64,000 nucleotides of DNA from Micavibrio_A sp040381535. GTDB lineage: Bacteria > Pseudomonadota > Alphaproteobacteria > Micavibrionales > Micavibrionaceae. Both the position numbers and the translations under genes were made by a program. The notes below the pieces were generated by a model that was not told the origin of the DNA, ran no database searches, and saw only the letters and a program-made list of their open reading frames with translations. Within the stretch, counting starts at the first letter, position 1. Every line of letters begins with the position of its first letter. Positions 49,925 to 59,466 of this stretch are shown piece after piece. The DNA lies in the NCBI GenBank assembly GCA_040381535.1, contig JBEIHF010000001.1, forward strand, positions 1 through 64,000. The letters run 5' to 3'.

Positions 49925-50377
49925 ATGTCCGATCAAGACCATATCTTTATGAAGGCCGCCATGGAAGAGGCGAAAAAGGCTGCGGCGAACGGTGAAGTGC
50001 CCATCGGCGCGGTATTGGTCGCAAAGGGCCAGATTGTTGCGCGTTCTGGCAATGCCACGATCTTAAATTCCGACCCCACCGCCCACGCCGAAATCAACGT
50101 TGTCCGCGCACGGTGCAAGGAAGTCGGTGCACAGCGTATTCCCGACCATGACCTTTACGTTACGTTGGAGCCCTGCGCCATGTGCGCGGCGGCAATTGCC
50201 TTTGCCCGCATCCGCCGTTTGGTATTTGCGGCATCAGACCCCAAAGGAGGCGGCGTCTTGCATGGCGGAAAGTTCTTTGAGCAGCCGACCTGCCACCACA
50301 AAATCGATGTAGCGATCGGAACACTCTCTGAAGAATGCGGTATATTGCTCAAGGAATTTTTTGCAGCAAAAAGATAA
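49925..50377 (+). CDS. tadA: tRNA-specific adenosine deaminase
   Basis: 150 residues of the cytidine-deaminase-like zinc fold: zinc and catalytic residues His54 and Glu56 (HAE) and Cys84/Cys87 (PCAMC). It deaminates A34 to inosine in tRNA-Arg. 'GEVPIGAVLV' and 'DPKGGGVLHGG' are typical. The ribosome-binding site is poor. Ends one base before the convergent purD. Confidence 0.93.
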   Translation: MSDQDHIFMKAAMEEAKKAAANGEVPIGAVLVAKGQIVARSGNATILNSDPTAHAEINVVRARCKEVGAQRIPDHDLYVTLEPCAMCAAAIAFARIRRLVFAASDPKGGGVLHGGKFFEQPTCHHKIDVAIGTLSEECGILLKEFFAAKR

Positions 50378-51673
50378 TTAAGCGGCCTTGGATTTTTCGG
50401 CTTTTACGGCACGCCAGCCGATATCGCGGCGGCAAAACCCATCTTTCCATTCGATCTTGTCAACCGCGTGGTAGGCGAGCTTTTGCGCTTCCGTTACGGA
50501 TGGCGCAGACGCGGTTACGGTCAGCACACGGCCGCCATTGGCGACGATTTGACCAGTCTCGTTTTTGGATGTTCCCGCATGGAAAACCTTTACACCCTGC
50601 AGATTATCCGCTGCATCGAGCCCATTGATGGTGGTGCCTTTGGCATAAGAAGCGGGATAGCCTTTGGCAGCCATCACGACCGCCAGAGCAATATTGGGAG
50701 AGAATTGCAGTGGCGCCAATTGGTCCAGTGTTTTGGACGCGCAGGCATCTAGAACTTCGAGCAGATCGTTTTGCAGGCGGAGCAGCATAGGCTGGGTTTC
50801 AGGGTCGCCGAAACGCGCGTTGTATTCGATCAGATAGGGGTCACCCTTTACCACCATAATCCCTGCGAACAACACGCCGGAAAACGGATTGCCGTCCAGT
50901 TTCATCCCGCGTGCGGTGGGCAGGATAATCCGCTGCATGATTTTTTGCTGCAGATCGTTGCTCATCATATGGGCGGGGGAATAGGCCCCCATGCCTCCCG
51001 TATTGGGACCGACATCACCGTCGCCTACGCGCTTGTGATCTTGCGCGGATGTGAACGGCACAACGGTTTTGCCATCGGTCAGGGCAAAGAAGCTGAGTTC
51101 TTCCCCGTCCAGATATTCTTCGACCACCACTTCCGCGCCCGCAGCGCCAAATGCATTGCCAGACAGCATATCTTTTGCTGCGACAATAGCTTCGTCCACG
51201 TTTTGCGCAATGATAACGCCTTTGCCTGCAGCCAATCCGTCGGCCTTCACGACAATGGGGGCACCCGTCTTGCGGATGAAACTTTCCGCCTTTACCACAT
51301 CAGTAAAGCGGCCATAGCCCGCGGTCGGAATATTATATTTGTTGCACAAATCCTTGGTAAAACCTTTGGAGCCTTCCAGTTGCGCGGCGGCTTTGTCGGG
51401 GCCAAAAATCTTGATACCGGCCTTTTTCAATTCATCGGCAATGCCCAGCACCAACGGTACTTCTGGACCGGCAACCACGAGATCGATTTTCTTATCTTTG
51501 GCAAAGGTAACGAGGCCAGCTATATCGTCGGCGGAGATGTTGACGCATTCAGCGACAGAAGCGATACCGGGATTGCCGGGGGCGCAATACAGCGCGGAGC
51601 ATTTTTCACTGGAGGCCAGACGCCAAGCCAGCGCATGTTCCCGTCCGCCCGATCCAATCAAAAGCACTTTCAT
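50378..51673 (-). CDS. purD: phosphoribosylamine-glycine ligase
   Basis: 431 residues, ATP-grasp enzyme of purine synthesis: 'MKVLLIGSGGREHALAWRL' start, 'VAGPEVPLVLGIADELKKAGI', 'VKADGLAAGKGVIIA', and 'YNARFGDPETQPMLLRL'. It lies 15 bp downstream of putA in the same direction and may share its transcript. Confidence 0.95.
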   Translation of the reverse strand: MKVLLIGSGGREHALAWRLASSEKCSALYCAPGNPGIASVAECVNISADDIAGLVTFAKDKKIDLVVAGPEVPLVLGIADELKKAGIKIFGPDKAAAQLEGSKGFTKDLCNKYNIPTAGYGRFTDVVKAESFIRKTGAPIVVKADGLAAGKGVIIAQNVDEAIVAAKDMLSGNAFGAAGAEVVVEEYLDGEELSFFALTDGKTVVPFTSAQDHKRVGDGDVGPNTGGMGAYSPAHMMSNDLQQKIMQRIILPTARGMKLDGNPFSGVLFAGIMVVKGDPYLIEYNARFGDPETQPMLLRLQNDLLEVLDACASKTLDQLAPLQFSPNIALAVVMAAKGYPASYAKGTTINGLDAADNLQGVKVFHAGTSKNETGQIVANGGRVLTVTASAPSVTEAQKLAYHAVDKIEWKDGFCRRDIGWRAVKAEKSKAA

Positions 51674-51688
51674 AGGGTTTTTATGCCC

Positions 51689-54600
51689 TTATTCTTCCAG
51701 CATGACAAGAGAAGCGTTTCCGCCCGCCGCGGTGGTGTTTACGGAGACGGTTTTCTCGGTAGCGAAGCGGTGAAGATAATGCGGCCCGCCCGCTTTGGGT
51801 CCCGTACCCGAAAGCCCTTGGCCCCCAAACGGTTGAACGCCAACGACCGCGCCGATAATGCTGCGGTTGATATAGATATTCCCTGCGCAGACATCGTTGG
51901 TTGCCTTCACCGCTACGCTATCGATCCGCGTGTGGATGCCAAAGGTCAGGCCAAATTTGGAATCATTGATTTCCTTGATGACGGAGGGCAATTGCCCCGC
52001 CTTAAAACGGATGACATGCAGCGCGGGCCCGAATATCTCTTCGGGAATATCCGAAAGGCTTTTGATCTCATAGGCCATGGGGGCAAAGTAATACCCCTGA
52101 TGGCGCAGCTCGTCCGACAAGGGCGCTTGGGCGATAAATTTGCCGATGCCTTCCAGACGGTTTTTGTGCTGTTGCAACTTGATCAGGGCTTCTTCGTCGA
52201 TCAGGGGACCGATATCGGTGGCATAAAACCGCGGGTTCCCCACTTTCAGTTCGGCCATAGCCCCTTGCAGCATTTTGATGGTCTTGTCGGCCACTTCTTC
52301 TTGCACGAATAACACGCGGCAAGCCGAGCATCTTTGGCCCGTGGAGCCAAAAGCCGAAAGAAGGGTATCGTCCACCACCTGTTCCGCCAGCGCCGAAGAA
52401 TCCATGACAATCGCGTTCTGGCCGCCTGTTTCCGCAATGAGGGGAACAATGGCCGCTTCCTTCGCGGCCAGTGTTTTATTGATTGCCCACGCCGCTTTGG
52501 TGGAACCCGTAAAGGCGACCCCAGCGGCATCCTTGTGCGAGGTCAGCATCTCTCCGATCCGCCCGTCCCCGATAATCAGATGTAGGACTTTTTCAGGTAT
52601 GCCCGCTTTGTGCATCAACTGCACGGCGGCGAGCGCGGTGAAGGGGGTTTGTTCGGCGGGTTTGGCTAAGACCGTATTGCCCGCCATCAGGGCTGCAACC
52701 ACTTGTCCTGTGAAAATAGCCAGCGGGAAATTCCAAGGGGAGATACAAACGAAGACACCTCTACCCTGCAGCAAAATTTTATTTCGTTCACCCGTGTAGG
52801 ACCTCAGATTTCCGCCATTTTCATCAAAATCCTTTGCTCCGAGTGCAGCATAATAACGACAAAAATCGACGGCTTCGCGCACTTCCGCCAGCGCATCCTG
52901 CAGCGTCTTGCCCGCCTCGTGAATGCAAAGCCCCATCAAAAGCCCAGCATTTTTTTCGAACAAAAAGGCGATGTTGTTGAGGATTTCCGCGCGTTCTCTA
53001 GCGGGCGTGGCATTCCATGCGGCAAAGGACTTTTGCGCGGTCGTAAACGCCACATCCACAACAGCTTGATTGGCCTCATAGATCGTTCCCAAAGATTCCG
53101 ACTTATCGGAAGGGTTACGGGAATCGGTATGCCCACCCGTCTTTTCAAAACGGCCATTCACTAGTGAAGCGCAGATCACTTCGCGCAGATCGAACGCCTT
53201 TTGAATATCGCGCTGGGTAGCCTTTAGGGTCTGGGCATCGTCCAGATCGAGGCCTTCCGAGTTAAGTCGGTCGCCGAACAGATGCCGCGGCAAGGGGATT
53301 TGTGGATGTGGGTTCAATCCTTTGGCCAAAGCGGCCTCGACTGGATCCATCGCCAATTGTTGCGGTGCAATATCAGTATCGAATACCTTGTTCACAAAAG
53401 ACGAATTCGCGCCGTTTTCAAGCAATCTGCGCACCAGATAGGGCAGCAAATCCCTGTGCACGCCGACGGGCGCGTAAATGCGCACAGGTAATTTTTCTTC
53501 TTTTAAAACAACATCATAAATGGCATCGCCCATGCCGAACAAACGTTGGAATTCAAAGCCCGTTTTGTTAGTTCCTGCCAATGCAACAATCGCTTGCACG
53601 GTGTAGGCATTATGGGTGCCAAACATGGGGTAAACCACATCCCGTGCCTGCAGCAATTTCTTCGCACAGGCGAGGTACGACAAATCGGTATGTACCTTGC
53701 GGGTGAAAACGGGGTAATCCGCCAGCCCCTTGATTTGTGCGCGCTTGATTTCGGTATCCCAATAAGCGCCTTTTACAAGCCGTATCTGGATCTTACGGTT
53801 AGCGGCTTTTGCCATGGCTATCAAACCGTCTATGAGGGGCATACAGCGCTTCCCATAGGCCTGAATAACAATCCCGAAGCCGTCCCATCCCGTGAGGGTG
53901 ACGTCCTCGACGATGTTGTGCATGATCTTGAGGGATGTTTCCAGCCTGTCGACCTCCTCCGCATCCACTGTGAGGTTGATATTGAGGTTGGCGGCCTTGC
54001 GGCAAAGAATGGTCAATTTGTGCGTTAGGGCGGGAATACAAAATTCTTCTTGCGCCATGGAGTAACGGGGATAGAGGGCGGAGAGCTTTACCGATATTCC
54101 GGGATGCTTGCCTTCCTTCCTGTGGTGACTTTGACCGATCTCCTCGATGGCATCCGCATAAGCCGTGAAATAGGTTTCGGCGTCTTCCATTGTGCGGGCG
54201 CCTTCGCCCAGCATGTCATAGGAGAACAGATATCCTTTTTCCGCTTGTAATTTTGCTGCGGCATCCAAGGCATCTTCGATGGTCTGGCCGAGGACGAACT
54301 GGCCACCCAGAATCTTCATCCCTTCACCAAGCGCCGCCCGAATAACGGGCTCCCCCAGCCGAGCCAGCGGCCCGTCCAAGGTCGATTTGGTGGCGGTAAG
54401 GCCCAAGGCCGCGGCTTTCAAAACCCAGTCATCCGCCCCTTTCTTGTCTTTGGTCCATTGGGTGCGGGCAATCTTGTCGCGGATCAGGGCGTTGGCCGTG
54501 GCGGAATCAGGAATGCGCAGCAAAGCTTCGGCCAGCGTCATCAGGGCGATGCCTTCTTGCGTGGATAGGCTGTAGGTCTGGAAGAAGTTTTCGATACTGC

Positions 54601-54784
54601 CGGCCTTACGTTTGGTAGCACGCATCTTGGTGATGGTTGCAGCGGCTTTGGCCGAAATCTCCTGCGACAAAGCTCCGTTCCAATCCAGCGCGGCGATCAA
54701 ATCCTCGACGCATTCCTTCTCAGGACGCATCAAATAGGCGGAAAGATTTTGGAAAAGTTCGGGCATTCTGTCTTGCGTATCCAT
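51689..54784 (-). CDS. putA: bifunctional proline dehydrogenase/P5C dehydrogenase PutA
   Basis: 1031 residues: arm and FAD-dependent proline dehydrogenase barrel (about 30-500; 'KLSALYPRYS', 'LTVDAEEVDRLE', 'VKGAYWDTEIKRAQ', 'TGFEFQRLFGMGD' regions) followed by an aldehyde dehydrogenase domain (about 540-1020) with 'LIAETGGQNAIV' and the catalytic Cys in 'FGSTGQRCSACRV'. It lacks the N-terminal ribbon-helix-helix, so it does not repress its own gene. It converts proline to glutamate and passes electrons to the quinone pool. Divergent from xseA. Confidence 0.96.
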   Translation of the reverse strand: MDTQDRMPELFQNLSAYLMRPEKECVEDLIAALDWNGALSQEISAKAAATITKMRATKRKAGSIENFFQTYSLSTQEGIALMTLAEALLRIPDSATANALIRDKIARTQWTKDKKGADDWVLKAAALGLTATKSTLDGPLARLGEPVIRAALGEGMKILGGQFVLGQTIEDALDAAAKLQAEKGYLFSYDMLGEGARTMEDAETYFTAYADAIEEIGQSHHRKEGKHPGISVKLSALYPRYSMAQEEFCIPALTHKLTILCRKAANLNINLTVDAEEVDRLETSLKIMHNIVEDVTLTGWDGFGIVIQAYGKRCMPLIDGLIAMAKAANRKIQIRLVKGAYWDTEIKRAQIKGLADYPVFTRKVHTDLSYLACAKKLLQARDVVYPMFGTHNAYTVQAIVALAGTNKTGFEFQRLFGMGDAIYDVVLKEEKLPVRIYAPVGVHRDLLPYLVRRLLENGANSSFVNKVFDTDIAPQQLAMDPVEAALAKGLNPHPQIPLPRHLFGDRLNSEGLDLDDAQTLKATQRDIQKAFDLREVICASLVNGRFEKTGGHTDSRNPSDKSESLGTIYEANQAVVDVAFTTAQKSFAAWNATPARERAEILNNIAFLFEKNAGLLMGLCIHEAGKTLQDALAEVREAVDFCRYYAALGAKDFDENGGNLRSYTGERNKILLQGRGVFVCISPWNFPLAIFTGQVVAALMAGNTVLAKPAEQTPFTALAAVQLMHKAGIPEKVLHLIIGDGRIGEMLTSHKDAAGVAFTGSTKAAWAINKTLAAKEAAIVPLIAETGGQNAIVMDSSALAEQVVDDTLLSAFGSTGQRCSACRVLFVQEEVADKTIKMLQGAMAELKVGNPRFYATDIGPLIDEEALIKLQQHKNRLEGIGKFIAQAPLSDELRHQGYYFAPMAYEIKSLSDIPEEIFGPALHVIRFKAGQLPSVIKEINDSKFGLTFGIHTRIDSVAVKATNDVCAGNIYINRSIIGAVVGVQPFGGQGLSGTGPKAGGPHYLHRFATEKTVSVNTTAAGGNASLVMLEE

Positions 54785-54823
54785 TGTTGAGCTTTATGGG
54801 TCCACTCTATACTATCGGCCCTC

Positions 54824-56170
54824 ATGACAGAAGACCTGTTCACAACAGCCAAGGAAACCAAGCGCACAAACGTTCCGGAAATGAGCGTGTCCGAACTAGC
54901 CTTTTCCCTAAAACGTACATTGGAAGAAACTTTCGGCCGGGTCCGTGTGCGCGGAGAATTGTCCGGGCTCAAACTTGCCTCTTCAGGCCATCTTTACGGC
55001 GATGTGAAGGATGATCAATCCGTCATCAATATCGTCTGTTGGAAAGGCACGATGGGGAAACTCTCCCTCCGACCCGAAGACGGGCTGGACGTCATTATTA
55101 CCGGCAAGATGACCAGCTATCCCAAAAACTCGCGCTATCAACTGGTCATCGAATCCATGGAACTCGCAGGCGAAGGCGCTTTGCTAAAGATGCTCGAAGA
55201 CCGCCGCAAAAAACTCGCGGCCGAAGGCCTGTTCGATGAAAACCGTAAAAAGCCCATTCCCTACCTGCCCGATGTGATCGGCGTGGTGACATCCCCCACG
55301 GGCGCGGTTATCCGCGACATCATCCACCGCATATCCGAACGCTTCCCGCGCCATATCCTCGTCTGGCCCGTTGCCGTGCAGGGTGAAAATGCTGCCAGAC
55401 AAATTGCCGATGCCATTCACGGATTTAACGCCATGAAGAACAAGCCAGATTTGATTATCGTCGCCCGCGGCGGCGGAAGCTTAGAAGATTTGATGGCCTT
55501 CAATGAAGAGATTGTCGTGCGCGCAGCGGCGGATTCCGTTATCCCGCTGATCTCCGCCGTAGGGCATGAAACCGACACCACATTGATCGATTATGCCGCA
55601 GACCTTCGCGCGCCCACACCCACAGGAGCGGCCGAAAGATCGATACCCGTAAGATTGGAATTGTTGGGATTTGTACGTGAAGCGCAAAGCCGCCTGGCCA
55701 ACGGCATTATCCGCCGCACGGGGGAACTGGCATCACGCCTTGAAACCCTGCGCGCGAAACTGGGCGACCCCACCAAACTGCTCGATCTGAAAACCCAGAA
55801 CCTCGACAACACATCCTCCAAATTGCTGCATGGCTTCGAAAGATCGCTATCTCGAGAATCCCGATCACTGGCCCCGCTCGTCCCACCCCATCCCAGGTCC
55901 TTGATCAAGGAAAAATCCAGACACGCCGTGCTTTTATCCCAATCCCTGCAAAGGGCAGGTACGAACCTTTTGAAAGATCCGCAAAAGCATATCGACCATG
56001 CCGGCCGCATGCTGGAAAGTTTGTCCTTCAAAAAGGTGCTGGAACGCGGATATGCGGTTGTGAGAGACCCAGATGGCGGAGTAATATCGAGCGCACAGGA
56101 TGCTGAAAAAGCAGGGGAATTCGAGATACAATTCAAGCATAACGGGCGCATCAAAGCCCAAAAAGTCTGA
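54824..56170 (+). CDS. xseA: exodeoxyribonuclease VII large subunit
   Basis: 448 residues: N-terminal OB fold (about 18-115, 'VRGELSGLKLASSGHLYGDVKD'), catalytic core 'GVVTSPTGAVIRDIIHRI', 'IIVARGGGSLEDL', 'ISAVGHETDTTLIDYAADLRAPTPTGAAE', and the long coiled coil up to 'RGYAVVRD'. The small subunit gene xseB is not adjacent. Divergent from putA with 39 bp between starts. Confidence 0.95.
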   Translation: MTEDLFTTAKETKRTNVPEMSVSELAFSLKRTLEETFGRVRVRGELSGLKLASSGHLYGDVKDDQSVINIVCWKGTMGKLSLRPEDGLDVIITGKMTSYPKNSRYQLVIESMELAGEGALLKMLEDRRKKLAAEGLFDENRKKPIPYLPDVIGVVTSPTGAVIRDIIHRISERFPRHILVWPVAVQGENAARQIADAIHGFNAMKNKPDLIIVARGGGSLEDLMAFNEEIVVRAAADSVIPLISAVGHETDTTLIDYAADLRAPTPTGAAERSIPVRLELLGFVREAQSRLANGIIRRTGELASRLETLRAKLGDPTKLLDLKTQNLDNTSSKLLHGFERSLSRESRSLAPLVPPHPRSLIKEKSRHAVLLSQSLQRAGTNLLKDPQKHIDHAGRMLESLSFKKVLERGYAVVRDPDGGVISSAQDAEKAGEFEIQFKHNGRIKAQKV

Positions 56171-56212
56171 AAAACCTTGTGTTTTTATGCTATAATTGTC
56201 AGAAGATAGGCC

Positions 56213-56719
56213 ATGCGCGTAGAGTTGAAAGAATTGATGGATAAGATCGGGGTGGGATATGTTCTCTCGCCTTACGAAACATGTCCGTGGTCAACCCACG
56301 ACGTCATCAAAGGCATCACAGCCAGCGCCGAAGTCCGCATGAACAATGACGGTGACGAAGTCGAGGCCGAACTCCAATTCCTGAACGAGCGCACCAAAGA
56401 CGGCGAACTACCCGTCGAACAGATTGTATGGATTTACTGCAAACCGGTTGCACAAGGCAAATGGTCACCCACCGTGTTCCGCCTCAAAGGCAAAGACGAA
56501 AGCATCGAGCTCTATGACTGGGAATTAAAATGCTGCAATTTCTTCCGTGCCTGCGTGCAAGACATCAAGATGGGCATTATTCCAGACATCGATGAAATTG
56601 CCGAACGCGAACTGGGCGGGGATGAAAGATTCCGTGACGCGCGCCGCGGCGGCGGATCGAAAGCCCCGAAAATCAAACCGCAGGCATTGCTTGGCCTCAA
56701 AAACGGGCGCGGCTTCTAA
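56213..56719 (+). CDS. unrecognised soluble protein downstream of xseA (hypothetical)
   Basis: 168 residues, no signal or membrane segment. It has a beta-rich N-terminal half ('ASAEVRMNNDGDEVEAELQFL'), a Trp/Cys-containing middle ('YDWELKCCNFF') and a basic Gly/Arg/Lys-rich tail ('RDARRGGGSKAPKIK') that could bind nucleic acid. A promoter of its own is plausible (TGAAAA, N17, TATAAT at 56192-56197), with AGATAGG just before the ATG. The xseA-proximal position could be incidental. Not assignable to a family by eye. Confidence 0.7.
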   Translation: MRVELKELMDKIGVGYVLSPYETCPWSTHDVIKGITASAEVRMNNDGDEVEAELQFLNERTKDGELPVEQIVWIYCKPVAQGKWSPTVFRLKGKDESIELYDWELKCCNFFRACVQDIKMGIIPDIDEIAERELGGDERFRDARRGGGSKAPKIKPQALLGLKNGRGF

Positions 56720-56761
56720 GCTCCAAAGTTTAACAGGTTAATTCCCGGCCTGAAAAATTCT

Positions 56762-56790
56762 TTGACATTTATGTTTCCATAATATATATA
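56762..56790 (+). promoter_or_regulatory. consensus promoter predicting a leaderless mRNA
   Basis: Perfect TTGACA (56762-56767), 17-nt spacer, TATATA (56785-56790), then 8 nt to the ATG at 56799. Confidence 0.7.
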
Positions 56791-56798
56791 AACGGGCC

Positions 56799-58742
56799 AT
56801 GACGCCCAATTCAAAAATTAAGGTCAAGAATGCTGGCGAACGCTCAATTGAGGGCAGTTCGGTTTCCGCGGCCTTTCACATGCTCGACAACCACAGAAGT
56901 TTTTCACATGCGGCTTTCCCGCATAAACCAGACGCCGTGGTCAGTGCAGACGAATTGTTCGAAATTTATAAATTCGAAAACGACCTTCGCAAAAAACGTG
57001 CAGAAGAGAAAAAGCGCGAACAAGAAATTAAGTCGCCGTCATCCCTTTGGGGTAAAAATTTGGCGAGCATGTTCGCAGATGCCACAAATAACAACCGTGC
57101 GGAAATCATAACTCCTAAGGAATACAAAGAACTTATAAATCACATCCATTTAGCTCCAAAAACTAAAGAAATCCTTGCCGGAAATCAAATTCCCATGCCT
57201 CCCGAACCTTCGAAGGATACGCCATCGGTTACGCCGCCGCCTGCAGACATGCCTCCCGATGAAGATCCCAAGCCTGTGTTCATAGTAACCCCGAAGCATA
57301 TACCCGAAGTCACGCCGCAAGTTGATATCAGGGGAAATCAAGACATTCTATTCAAAAAAATGGCGGGGTTTGATCACTTGTTGCCGGATCGAGGATATTT
57401 TAACTCCTTAAGAACTCTGGGCTATAGCATCTTCGACGAACTTTATCGCCCGCGCCCCGATGCTTTTGACAGATACAACCATGAATCGCATTACTATATG
57501 AATGGCAAACGCCAATACCTGCATAGATACCTTCAGGATTTTAACTCCAAAGAGATGTTTTGGGACTTGGATACTAGGGCCACGTACAGTCTGTGGCGCG
57601 CATCGAAAACGATAAAATCGTATATAGATATGAATCCCGATAAACTTGATTCTCCTCTGTCGCAAAAAATGATGAAGGGATTTTTGGATGAAATCGCCAA
57701 AATGGAACCGCCGCAACCCCGCGTAGATGAGATTTACGAAGCACAATTTGCAGACCGCCAGAGAGTAAAAGTTGTGCCGCTCATACGCGATAGAAGCAAA
57801 CTGGAAGCGGCATGGAACACGCAGCAAAAAGAAATTCGCCAACTCGAAAAAAACGGAAAGATAAAACATTCCATACACGATGAAGATGTTCTGGGTGACT
57901 TCGATTCATGGGTCGCAAATCGCCCAGACGATGTTCAATACCTGATGATGGGTGACACCAACCACCAAGACGAAAATGTTCAGGCATGGATTAACGATGG
58001 GAAATACATGCAGGCGCTGAAAAAGAACGGCTATGCCGATCTCGTCATAGAAAGACCTGCAAGCGCGGAAAAACCTGTGCAAGACTACATAAAAGGTAAG
58101 ATCGGCATAGCCGATCTGCGCAGTCAATTAAAAGAACTGAATGTCCCGCCCTTCAGCCTTATAAAACTGGCAAAATCGGCTAAGGATGCAGGCATTATGC
58201 TGCATATGTTTGATGAACAGCTTTTAGATAAACGTAACACCAGAATCGATACTTTCTGGGTAGAGCGTCGCGACCATGACATAGACATGGCAGAAAAAAT
58301 CAAGGAACGTTTCGGCGACAAGAGACTGGCAGTTATTTATGGTGCGGCTCACTTCCAGCATGAGGGCTGGATGACGGACAAACTAGGCAAGGAAAAATGC
58401 GCGGTTGTGAATGTACACAAGGATCTGCAAGAATATAAACATTCCCTTCGCTGGAACGTGGCCATGCCCGCGCCCTGCACACTCGTTCTTGAGGAAGAAA
58501 AGGTTGTGGCGTCACACGGCAGATACGGCCGCAACATTCCTGCCAACCTCGACCATGTCACCGGCTCTATCAGAAGGGTAGAACAAAAAAAGGAAATAGA
58601 ATTGTTCGAAGGCAAAGTGCGCGACTACAGCGCGGGCGTTGAGAAATCCTACATCACGCCCGCAGAAGTAGTTCGTCTGGCACAGCTTACATGGGCCAAA
58701 ACGAAGCTCGGAACGTCATTACCTTCAGGGCTTAATATCTAG
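56799..58742 (+). CDS. large orphan protein with ChaN/Tiki-like C-terminal motifs
   Basis: 647 residues, no signal peptide. The N-terminal third is charged, with a Lys/Glu-rich helix (about 55-77) and a Pro-rich linker (about 130-170). The C-terminal half carries three spaced motifs reminiscent of the ChaN/Tiki/EreA superfamily: 'MMGDTNHQD' (GDTNH 385-389), 'RRDHDIDMAEKI' (490-501) and 'IYGAAHFQHEG' (Gly515, His518). Family members bind haem or act as metal-dependent hydrolases; this one is divergent (GD..H instead of GE.H), so function is unknown. It appears leaderless. It is convergent with TerD (5-bp gap) and 3.6 kb from dotA, so a secreted effector is one possibility. Confidence 0.6.
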   Translation: MTPNSKIKVKNAGERSIEGSSVSAAFHMLDNHRSFSHAAFPHKPDAVVSADELFEIYKFENDLRKKRAEEKKREQEIKSPSSLWGKNLASMFADATNNNRAEIITPKEYKELINHIHLAPKTKEILAGNQIPMPPEPSKDTPSVTPPPADMPPDEDPKPVFIVTPKHIPEVTPQVDIRGNQDILFKKMAGFDHLLPDRGYFNSLRTLGYSIFDELYRPRPDAFDRYNHESHYYMNGKRQYLHRYLQDFNSKEMFWDLDTRATYSLWRASKTIKSYIDMNPDKLDSPLSQKMMKGFLDEIAKMEPPQPRVDEIYEAQFADRQRVKVVPLIRDRSKLEAAWNTQQKEIRQLEKNGKIKHSIHDEDVLGDFDSWVANRPDDVQYLMMGDTNHQDENVQAWINDGKYMQALKKNGYADLVIERPASAEKPVQDYIKGKIGIADLRSQLKELNVPPFSLIKLAKSAKDAGIMLHMFDEQLLDKRNTRIDTFWVERRDHDIDMAEKIKERFGDKRLAVIYGAAHFQHEGWMTDKLGKEKCAVVNVHKDLQEYKHSLRWNVAMPAPCTLVLEEEKVVASHGRYGRNIPANLDHVTGSIRRVEQKKEIELFEGKVRDYSAGVEKSYITPAEVVRLAQLTWAKTKLGTSLPSGLNI

Positions 58743-58747
58743 CAAAA

Positions 58748-59413
58748 TTAGGCCCGGACGTTCTGCGCGACGACGATTCCGTAATCAGTGGCAAGCTGTG
58801 AAAGGCCGCCGTCAACAGGCTGACCCACGGCTTGATATACCCAATCAGAACCCACGCGTTCCAGATACCCGATGAGAAGGCCCGTGCCTTTGCCCATGTC
58901 TTCTTCCAATTCGAAACGGAAGGTTTCATGCGTCGTTTCATTGTTCACAACGCGGAAATATACATTCTTCACTTGCGTGAAATTGTTCGTGCTCAAATCC
59001 ATATCGTAGATTGAAACGGTGAAGGCTATTTTCACGACTTCGAACGGCAACGCCATCAAATCGATCACGATCTTTTCATCGTCGCCATCGCCGGCGCCCG
59101 TGCGGGAATCGCCCATATGGCGCACCGCGCCATCGCGTCCGACCAGATTGTTGTAGAAAACGAAATCCTGGTCTTCGCGGGTTTTATCGAATTTATCGAG
59201 CAAGAACACAGATGCATCCATATCGACGGGGTCGCCTTCGAACACGCGCATGTCCCAGCCGATACCGACCGTAATCTCGCGGATCGTTGGGTCGATTTTG
59301 GTTATGTTGATTTCCTGCCCCTTTTCCACAAGCATTCGCTTGGGGTGATCGGGCATCATCGGGGGAAGATCATCGATATCGTCATCTTCATGTGTGTCGG
59401 TTTGGTCGTTCAT
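58748..59413 (-). CDS. TerD-family protein
   Basis: 221 residues from the ATG at 59413 (AAGGA upstream). An acidic N-terminal tail (Asp/Glu-rich, about 1-20) precedes a TerD domain with 'ITVGIGWDM', 'DMDASVFLLD', 'VFYNNL', 'GDSRTGAGDGDDEKIVIDL' (calcium-binding Asp cluster) and 'FRVVNNET...FRFELEEDM'. TerD domains bind calcium and occur in stress and tellurite resistance and phage-defence associated clusters. It is 53 bp downstream of a second TerD-like gene. No TerB or TerE is adjacent. Confidence 0.88.
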   Translation of the reverse strand: MNDQTDTHEDDDIDDLPPMMPDHPKRMLVEKGQEINITKIDPTIREITVGIGWDMRVFEGDPVDMDASVFLLDKFDKTREDQDFVFYNNLVGRDGAVRHMGDSRTGAGDGDDEKIVIDLMALPFEVVKIAFTVSIYDMDLSTNNFTQVKNVYFRVVNNETTHETFRFELEEDMGKGTGLLIGYLERVGSDWVYQAVGQPVDGGLSQLATDYGIVVAQNVRA

Positions 59414-59466
59414 AAGCTTGGGTCCTTGAGGATAGTCAGGCGTCGAGTCTAGCATAATCCTTTAAA

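Noticed and set aside
50771..52312. 513-codon plus-strand frame
   Set aside because: It is antisense to purD and putA, both certain from motifs. The product is His/Arg/Gly-rich low-complexity sequence with no domain, typical of a shadow frame in GC-biased DNA.
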